Source: JAABYT01 sp041581935 (lineage in GTDB: Bacteria > Pseudomonadota > Gammaproteobacteria > HK1). Taken from it: a stretch of DNA of 11,549 nucleotides. Under the pieces are notes generated by a model. That model saw only the letters and a program-made list of their open reading frames with translations, did no database searches and had not been told where the DNA came from. A program made the position numbers and the translations under genes. The stretch is from contig JBFICP010000090.1 in the NCBI GenBank assembly GCA_041581935.1, forward strand, positions 1 to 11,549. Reading direction: 5' to 3'. Below, one piece after another: positions 6,528 to 11,549 of the stretch (within the stretch, counting starts at the first letter, position 1; each line of letters begins with the position of its first letter).

Positions 6528-8495
6528 ATGTGTCCCCCACCGACCCGCCATTGGCCCATGACGCTTCAAAAAGCGAGCACCGAGTTCCTGCACATCGAGC
6601 AGCTGGCGGCACTCTACGCGCGCGCCCAATACGGCGCCTTTGCGACCCTGGTGCTGATCGGCATCGTCATCGGGCTCGTGTGGGGCCGCGTCGATACAGC
6701 GGTGCTGATCGTCTGGGGGGTCGCGAGCGCTGCCCTCGAGGGCGCGCGGCTGGTCGCCGCGCACCGATTCCGCCGGCGTCGACGCACGCCCGAGGAGCAG
6801 TCGCGCTGGTTTTGGGCCGCGCTCGTCCCGGCGGCGGCCTCGGGCCTCGCGTGGGCGTTGCTTGCGGCCTATCTGGCCATCGCCGGCAAAGACTGGACGC
6901 TGATGATGGTCTTCGCGTTGCCGGTCGCGCTGATGGCCCTGGCCGCCGTCAGCTATGCGCTGCACCGCGCGGTGCACGCGGCGCACGTCGTGATCGCCGC
7001 CGCCCCGTCGGTGGTGATTCTGCTCGCCGAGGCCGACACCGACATCAAGCTCGCCGGCGTGGCGCTGGCGGGCCTTGCAGTGATGTCGCTCTACAGTGGA
7101 CAGCTGACCGCTCAACGGGTCAGCGAGAACCTCGCGCTTCGCCATGCCAGCGCGGAGCTCGAGGCGCGCCTGCGGGTGATCCAGGACCACATCGGCACGG
7201 GCCCCGGGGTCGAGAGGCTGATCCGCTTTCAAACCAGCCATGACCCGCTCACCGGCCTCATCAATCGCCGCGAGTTCGAGAAGCGTCTGGGATCCGCTGT
7301 CGGCAGCGCGGCCGGTGGCCGCCGGCATGCCATCTGCTATCTCGATCTCGATCATCTCGACATGGTCAACGACACGTGCGGGCACCGGGCCGGTGACGCC
7401 GTGCTGCGCCAAGTGGCGGCGCGCTTGCAGACGCTGGTGCGCGGAACCGACGTGCTGGCGCGCATGGGGGGCGATCAGTTCGCGGCGCTGCTGACCGACT
7501 GCAGCCTCGAGAATGCCACCACGGTAGCTGAGAATCTCCGCGAGGCGGTGCGCAATTTGCGGTTCCCGTGGGAAGACCACGTTTTCGAGGTCAGCACGAG
7601 CGTCGGCCTCGCGTCGATCGATGCAACGACGCCGCATTTCTCGGACGCCTTGAGCGCGGCCCATGCTGCGTGCCTGGTGGCGCGCGGCGATGGCGGTGAT
7701 CGCGTGCGAAGCTATCAACCATCCGATCTTGCCCACGGGCACCACCATCATCTGGTGCGCTGGATGCAGAAGGTCCGCGAAGCCGTCGAGAGCAGCCGAT
7801 TCCAGCTGCTGGTCCAGGATATCGTGCCACTCGCCGACGGCGCGAGCGGTGAGCGCCATGGCGAGCTGCTGGTTCGAATGCTCGATGAGCACGGCGGCCT
7901 GGTCGCTCCGCACACGTTTCTCTCGGCCGCCGAGCGTTACAATCTCATGCCCTCAGTCGATCGCTGGGTTATCCAAAACGCCTTCAGCGCTCTCGGGAAC
8001 GGCTCGGACGCGCTCTCTTCGCTCGATATTTGCGCGATCAACTTGTCCGGTCAGTCGCTCTCCGACCCGGAGTTTCTCGATTACGTCACTCCTCTGTTGA
8101 ACTCCGCGGCCTTCCCCGTCAGGCGGCTTTGCTTCGAGATCACCGAGACTGCCGTCGTCGAGAACTTCGATGCGGCGCGAAGCTTTATCGGTGCGCTCAA
8201 GCGCCGGGGCTGCCGCTTCGCCCTGGACGATTTCGGCAGTGGTATGAGCTCGTACAGCTATCTCAAGCACCTGCCGGTCGATTACCTGAAGATCGATGGC
8301 AGCTTCGTGCGCGGCGTACTGGAGGATCCCGTCGACCGCGCCGTGGTGGAATCCATCAATCAAATCGCCCACGACCTCGCCATGAAAACCATTGCCGAGT
8401 ACGTCGAGACCGACGAGATTCTGACGGCGTTGCGGAAAATGGGCGTCGATTACGCACAAGGCGCCGCGATCCGGGAACCACGCGCGGTTAACTGA
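6528..8495 (+). CDS. Membrane GGDEF-EAL protein, probable c-di-GMP phosphodiesterase with degenerate GGDEF
   Basis: A 655-residue cyclic-di-GMP signalling protein. Residues ~34-190 contain about six hydrophobic membrane segments of no sensor type I can name. A GGDEF domain follows (~236-395, starting SHDPLTGLINRREFE). Its signature is GGDQF (314-318), with Gln replacing the catalytic-site Glu, while the inhibitory-site RxxD (RGTD, 305-308) is kept. A linker contains HGHHHH (403-408). The EAL domain (~412-655) has ELLVR (446-450) in place of EAL-x-R. The other catalytic residues are present: N505, E537 in FEITE, D567-D568 in LDDFGSG, K588, E624, E627 and Q644 in YAQG. It is therefore likely a phosphodiesterase (c-di-GMP to pGpG), perhaps tuned by nucleotide bound to the GGDEF domain. 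The ATG at 6528 has GGAG 8 bases upstream; the internal ATG at 6558 has none. It stands alone on the plus strand beside a glycan operon, a common c-di-GMP target, but no link is shown. Confidence 0.92.
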   Translation: MCPPPTRHWPMTLQKASTEFLHIEQLAALYARAQYGAFATLVLIGIVIGLVWGRVDTAVLIVWGVASAALEGARLVAAHRFRRRRRTPEEQSRWFWAALVPAAASGLAWALLAAYLAIAGKDWTLMMVFALPVALMALAAVSYALHRAVHAAHVVIAAAPSVVILLAEADTDIKLAGVALAGLAVMSLYSGQLTAQRVSENLALRHASAELEARLRVIQDHIGTGPGVERLIRFQTSHDPLTGLINRREFEKRLGSAVGSAAGGRRHAICYLDLDHLDMVNDTCGHRAGDAVLRQVAARLQTLVRGTDVLARMGGDQFAALLTDCSLENATTVAENLREAVRNLRFPWEDHVFEVSTSVGLASIDATTPHFSDALSAAHAACLVARGDGGDRVRSYQPSDLAHGHHHHLVRWMQKVREAVESSRFQLLVQDIVPLADGASGERHGELLVRMLDEHGGLVAPHTFLSAAERYNLMPSVDRWVIQNAFSALGNGSDALSSLDICAINLSGQSLSDPEFLDYVTPLLNSAAFPVRRLCFEITETAVVENFDAARSFIGALKRRGCRFALDDFGSGMSSYSYLKHLPVDYLKIDGSFVRGVLEDPVDRAVVESINQIAHDLAMKTIAEYVETDEILTALRKMGVDYAQGAAIREPRAVN

Positions 8496-8551
8496 GCTCC
8501 GGTATTCTACGAGACGTCCGTAGGAGTGAGCGGTGTTCCGCGTACGGGTTC

Positions 8552-9157
8552 TTACGCCGCATCAGAATTCAGGAGCGCGTCGAGCAAATCGTCGTGAGTT
8601 TGAGTGACCGGAAAATGTGGATACTGCGCCACTAGTTTCTCCGGAGGGCGAAACAGGATGCCGGCATCGGCCTCGGACAGCATGCTGAGGTCGTTGTAGG
8701 AATCGCCCGCCGCCATGACCTCGAAGTTCAATTTTTTGAATGCCTTAACCGCATGTCGCTTCTGATCGGGTTGGCGCAGCCGGAACCCAGTAATGCGCCC
8801 ATGGGTATCGATTTCCAGATCGTTGCAGTAGAGGCTCGGCCATTTGAGCTTGCGCATCAAAGGATTCGCAAACTGGTAAAACGTGTCGGAAAGAATCGCC
8901 ACCTGGACAGACGAGCGCAGTCGATCCAGAAAGTCGATTGCGCCCGGGAGTGGCTCCAGCGAGCCAATGACCTCGTGTATGTCGGTGATGGAAAGATCGT
9001 TCTCATGAAGAATCGCAATACGCCGATTCATCAATTTGCTGTAGTCCGAAATATCACGCGTGGTGAGGCGAAGCTCTTCGATACCGGTTCGTTCGGCAAC
9101 GCCGATCCATATCTCCGGCACCAGCACTCCTTCGAGATCCAGGCACACAAGTTTCAC
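8552..9157 (-). CDS. thrH: ThrH-type phosphoserine phosphatase / homoserine phosphotransferase
   Basis: A 201-residue HAD-superfamily enzyme of the ThrH type, close in length to the ~205 residues of Pseudomonas ThrH. ThrH dephosphorylates phosphoserine and can transfer the phosphate to homoserine, linking serine and threonine synthesis in the cytoplasm. The start KLVCLDLEGVLVPEIW carries the family's D-x-E catalytic pair (D7, E9). Motif II is ILSDT (88-92), K133 fits the conserved lysine, and AGDSYND (150-156) is the metal-binding motif III. The GTG at 9157 is chosen because AAGGAG sits just upstream, in the 10-base gap after fadD, and because it matches the family N-terminus. Longer frames starting at 9214 would overlap fadD and add an unrelated extension. 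The fadD-thrH overlap in transcription is unusual metabolically. Serine phosphatase SerB is less likely because of the N-terminal motif. Confidence 0.9.
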   Translation of the reverse strand: MKLVCLDLEGVLVPEIWIGVAERTGIEELRLTTRDISDYSKLMNRRIAILHENDLSITDIHEVIGSLEPLPGAIDFLDRLRSSVQVAILSDTFYQFANPLMRKLKWPSLYCNDLEIDTHGRITGFRLRQPDQKRHAVKAFKKLNFEVMAAGDSYNDLSMLSEADAGILFRPPEKLVAQYPHFPVTQTHDDLLDALLNSDAA

Positions 9158-9167
9158 ACGCTCTCCT

Positions 9168-10865
9168 TTACCCGTAGATTTCGCGCAGTTCCCGCCGGAG
9201 TATCTTACCGACATTGCTTTTCGGCAGCTCGGTGACGAACTCCACGTGCTTGGGGCATTTGTACCCGGTGAGATTGGCGCGGCAATGAGTCTCCAGCGAC
9301 TCCTTCGTGAGACCGGGGTTTCGCTTGACGACCAAGATTTTCACCACTTCGCCCGCTTGCTCGTCGGGCACGCCGATGGCACCCACTTCGAGCACATCGG
9401 GATGTGAGGAAACGACTTCCTCGATCTCGCTCGGGTACACGTTGAAGCCCGAAACGAGAATCATGTCCTTTTTCCGATCGACCAGATACACGAATCCGTT
9501 CTCGTCGAAGTGTGCGATGTCGCCGGTATGAAACCAGCCGTCAGGCTCCATGCAGGCCTGCGTCTCTTCGGGCCGCTGCCAATAGCCCCGCATGACCTGC
9601 GGCCCGCGAACGCAGAGCTCGCCCGTTTCGCCGATATCGAGCATCTCACCCGCATCGTTTTTGATACAGCATTCGGTCGATGAGACAGGAAGCCCGATGC
9701 TGCCGTTGAATGATTTCAGCTCGAATGGATTGATGCACACCGTCGGAGAAGTCTCCGTCAACCCGTAGGCTTCGAGCAGCGTCGTACCGGTCGCCTCCTG
9801 CCAACGCTCGGCCACCGATGCCTGCACTGCCATTCCACCGCCTATACTCATTTTCAGCGCCGAGAAATCCAAGGCGTGGAATCCGGGAGTATTCAGCAGC
9901 CCGTTGAACAGTGTATTCACGCCCGTGATGCCGCTGAAGCGAATATTTGCCAGCTCTCGCACGAATCCGGCCATATCCCGTGGGTTCGTTATCAGATAGT
10001 TCAGTCCGCCGATTTTCGCGAAGGAAAAGCAATTCGCGGTCAGTGCGAATATGTGATAGAGCGGCAAGGCCGTGATAACGGTCTCGGCGCCACGCTCGAG
10101 ATACGGCCCTATCCAGGCCGTGGACTGCTCGATATTGGCCACCATGTTGCCGTGAGTCAGCATGGCGCCCTTCGCAACACCCGTCGTTCCACCGGTATAT
10201 TGCAGGAAGGCGAGATCGTCGTGACCGAGCTCGACCGGCTGGGGGGAGGCCGAGGCACCCTGTGAAAGCACGTCGCTGAAACGAACCGTACCCGAAATGT
10301 GGTACGCAGGCACGAGCTGCTTCACGTACTTTACCACCAGGTCGACGATCAAACCCTTGGGGAATGCCAGAAGATCCCCCATACGAGTGGTGAGAACCGT
10401 CTTTACCGGCGTTTCCGCCAGACACTCCTCGAGCACGTGGGCGAAGTTTTCCAGAATCAGGATGGTGGTGGTGCCCGAATCGGCCAGCTGATGACGCAAC
10501 TCTCTGGAGGTGTAGAGTGGATTGACGTTGACGACGGTGAGCCCGGCGCGCAGGGCGCCGAAAAGCGCCACGGGGTACTGAAGCAGGTTGGGCAACATGA
10601 TCGCGAAACGGTCGCCCTTTTTGAGCTTCAGCCGTGACTGCAGATAGCTTGCGAAATCCCGGCTGAGCGCATCCACCTCATTGAAAGTCAAGGTCCGGCC
10701 CATGTTGGCGAAGGCCGGGCGATCGCCGAACTCGCCGACGCTTTCGTCGAACATCTCCACGATCGACGCATAGCGGCTGGCGTCGACAGTCGCCGGCACA
10801 CCATCCGGGTAGCTTTTCAGCCAGAACTTATCCACGCTTCCGTCGAACCACACCGAGCGCCGCAA
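9168..10865 (-). CDS. fadD: Long-chain fatty acid-CoA ligase
   Basis: A 565-residue member of the adenylate-forming superfamily that activates long-chain fatty acids to acyl-CoA using ATP, at the inner membrane, for beta-oxidation or lipid synthesis. The domain order is complete: the N-terminal part resembles E. coli FadD (FWLKSYPDGVP, then DRPAFANMG); the phosphate-binding loop is YTGGTTGVAKGAMLTHG (223-239); then EAYGLTE (365-371), the FadD signature from DGWFHTGD to DRKKD (441-467), and the C-terminal catalytic lysine K554 in KSNVGKILRREL. The start is uncertain: TTG at 10865 has GAGGGGG just upstream and fits the nearby promoter, while GTG at 10835 would give the N-terminus closest to known FadD. 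thrH begins 10 bases after its stop. It is divergent from a DUF1302-like envelope protein gene. Length and motifs indicate a functional enzyme. Confidence 0.94.
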   Translation of the reverse strand: MRRSVWFDGSVDKFWLKSYPDGVPATVDASRYASIVEMFDESVGEFGDRPAFANMGRTLTFNEVDALSRDFASYLQSRLKLKKGDRFAIMLPNLLQYPVALFGALRAGLTVVNVNPLYTSRELRHQLADSGTTTILILENFAHVLEECLAETPVKTVLTTRMGDLLAFPKGLIVDLVVKYVKQLVPAYHISGTVRFSDVLSQGASASPQPVELGHDDLAFLQYTGGTTGVAKGAMLTHGNMVANIEQSTAWIGPYLERGAETVITALPLYHIFALTANCFSFAKIGGLNYLITNPRDMAGFVRELANIRFSGITGVNTLFNGLLNTPGFHALDFSALKMSIGGGMAVQASVAERWQEATGTTLLEAYGLTETSPTVCINPFELKSFNGSIGLPVSSTECCIKNDAGEMLDIGETGELCVRGPQVMRGYWQRPEETQACMEPDGWFHTGDIAHFDENGFVYLVDRKKDMILVSGFNVYPSEIEEVVSSHPDVLEVGAIGVPDEQAGEVVKILVVKRNPGLTKESLETHCRANLTGYKCPKHVEFVTELPKSNVGKILRRELREIYG

Positions 10866-10892
10866 CCGGCCCCCTCATTGCCCACAGATTGC

Positions 10893-10920
10893 ATTTTAGC
10901 CGAGCCCCCCGTTCAGTCCA
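10893..10920 (-). promoter_or_regulatory. Probable fadD promoter
   Basis: On the minus strand a -10 TAAAAT (10893-10898) and a -35-like TGGACT (10915-10920, 4 of 6 consensus positions) are separated by 16 bases. Transcription would begin near 10886, leaving a leader of about 20 bases that carries the GAGGGGG ribosome-binding site and favours the TTG start at 10865. No FadR- or PsrA-type operator was recognised with confidence. Confidence 0.42.
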
Positions 10921-11040
10921 TGGCAGTTGTTTTTGGCCCGCTGATAAGCTTTAGTTAAAATCAAACGAGCGAATCGGCGAACGGGGACCCCAGGCTGAGT
11001 ATTCCTCCGTAAAATAACGCCGACGCCCCGGGAGGGAGTC
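10921..11040 (+). promoter_or_regulatory. Upstream region of the DUF1302-like gene
   Basis: This is the right part of the 175-base gap between fadD and the DUF1302-like gene. It has two TAAAAT -10-like hexamers on the plus strand (10956-10961 and 11010-11015) in an AT-rich patch, but neither has a good -35 at 16-18 bases. A strong Shine-Dalgarno (GGGAGGGAG) ends the region. The promoter exists presumably here but cannot be fixed. Confidence 0.3.
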
Positions 11041-11549
11041 ATGACCGCACACGATGTGCGAGGCGGGCCGAGGTGCACGCGCATCGTCGGACTGCCCGCA
11101 CTCCTTGCGCTATCGTGCCTACTCGTGATCGGCGATGTCTACGCTCTCGACTGGGAGTTCGAAGGCGTCTCGGTGCGCTTCGACACCACGCTCTCCCAGG
11201 GGATCACGGTTCGAACCGAGGAGCCCGATCCGGAGATCATCGGCATCGCCAACGGCGGCACCGCATTCTCGGTCAACCACGACGACGGAACGCTCAATTA
11301 CGCCGACGGTAAGATCGCCCAGAACGTCTCACGCTTCACCAGCGAGCTGGACATCGACGGCGGCGCGCTCAGCGCGTTCTTTCGAGCCACCGGCTTCATC
11401 GATTGGGAGCAGCGCGACGGGACGCGCGAACGCACGCCCCTGACCGACCAGGCGCTGGACATCGTCGGCGAGGATCTCGAGCTCCTGGACGCGTACGTCA
11501 CGGGAAACTTCAACGTGGGCGAAGCGCCCGCCCAGATTCGCGTCGGCCA
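11041..11549 (+). CDS. Exported DUF1302-like envelope protein, N-terminal part (3' end beyond the window)
   Basis: The first 169 codons of a longer gene. The N-terminus has a basic region and a hydrophobic core (VGLPALLALSCLLVIGD, ~16-32) followed by VYAL, a likely signal peptide cleaved near residue 35. The mature start (WEFEGVSVRFDTTLSQGITVRTE) alternates polar and hydrophobic residues as in outer-membrane beta-strands. Then come GIANGGTAFSVNHDDGTLNY and LLDAYVTGNFNVG, which match what I recall of DUF1302 proteins, outer-membrane or surface proteins of pseudomonads and relatives, often paired with DUF1329 genes near lipid or steroid catabolism. The ATG at 11041 has GGGAGGGAG directly upstream, which decides the start. 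It is divergent from fadD across 175 bases. The function is unknown; a role in hydrophobic substrate handling is inferred. The family call is good but not certain, as only the N-terminus is seen. Confidence 0.78.
   Translation, partial: MTAHDVRGGPRCTRIVGLPALLALSCLLVIGDVYALDWEFEGVSVRFDTTLSQGITVRTEEPDPEIIGIANGGTAFSVNHDDGTLNYADGKIAQNVSRFTSELDIDGGALSAFFRATGFIDWEQRDGTRERTPLTDQALDIVGEDLELLDAYVTGNFNVGEAPAQIRVG

Noticed and set aside
6498..7913. Long open frame (471 codons) on the minus strand opposite the GGDEF-EAL gene
   Set aside because: It lies wholly antisense to a gene with clear domains and motifs; its translation is low-complexity and matches no family. It is a by-product of high GC at third codon positions.
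8496..8551. Hairpin CTACG/CGTAG and neighbours between the convergent GGDEF-EAL and thrH genes as a terminator
   Set aside because: The stems are short (5-7 bp) and no T-run follows on either strand, so I do not annotate a terminator.
9158..9214. Longer thrH starting at the ATG at 9214
   Set aside because: It would overlap the end of fadD and add an extension absent from the ThrH family; the GTG at 9157 has a ribosome-binding site and matches the family N-terminus.
10920..10980. FadR- or PsrA-type operator near fadD
   Set aside because: Only a CAAAC half-site is visible; no matching inverted half-site lies at the right distance.

Overview
The window is GC-rich, gene-dense bacterial chromosome, most likely from a gammaproteobacterium. 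The evidence is the linkage of trigger factor, a tRNA cluster, cyclophilins and lpxH (lipid A synthesis, so Gram-negative), a ThrH-type phosphatase, and a FadD placed next to a DUF1302-type envelope protein. The order and genus cannot be fixed from sequence reading alone. I see no insertion sequence, phage gene, integrase or CRISPR array, and the region looks like core chromosome.

Layout. Positions 1-963 are read on the minus strand. A five-gene tRNA cluster (Pro-UGG, Arg-UCU, His-GUG, Lys-CUU, Leu-UAG, in order of transcription) leads into the 5' end of tig, which runs off the left edge. A strong sigma70-like promoter with a GC-rich discriminator precedes tRNA-Pro. A terminator-like hairpin lies between tRNA-Lys and tRNA-Leu, so Leu-tig may be a separate transcription unit. 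Positions 1093-2938 (plus) hold a tight run of ppiA (exported cyclophilin), ppiB (cytoplasmic cyclophilin) and lpxH (UDP-diacylglucosamine hydrolase). Positions 3076-6484 (minus) hold a compact four-gene run, in transcription order: a YfcE-like metallophosphoesterase, a small secreted protein of unknown function, a GT4 glycosyltransferase, and a WecA-type polyprenyl-phosphate sugar-phosphate transferase. Positions 6528-8495 (plus) hold a membrane GGDEF-EAL protein with a degenerate GGDQF site and an otherwise complete EAL domain, so probably a c-di-GMP phosphodiesterase. Positions 8552-10865 (minus) hold fadD (long-chain acyl-CoA synthetase) followed 10 bases later by thrH. From 11041 (plus), divergent from fadD, the N-terminus of an exported DUF1302-like protein runs off the right edge.

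Themes. The left third is protein synthesis and folding (tRNAs, ribosome-bound chaperone, two prolyl isomerases) plus lipid A synthesis. The middle is glycan synthesis next to c-di-GMP signalling. The right is fatty-acid activation next to an envelope protein whose family is often found with lipid or steroid catabolism. Nothing here clearly qualifies as an undescribed system. The best leads are the uncharacterised secreted protein inside the glycan operon, the GGDQF/ELLVR signalling protein with its histidine-rich linker, the tandem dual-compartment cyclophilins, and the tRNA-Leu-tig unit. All annotated genes are intact except the two cut by the window edges, and no intergenic stretch exceeds 300 bases.
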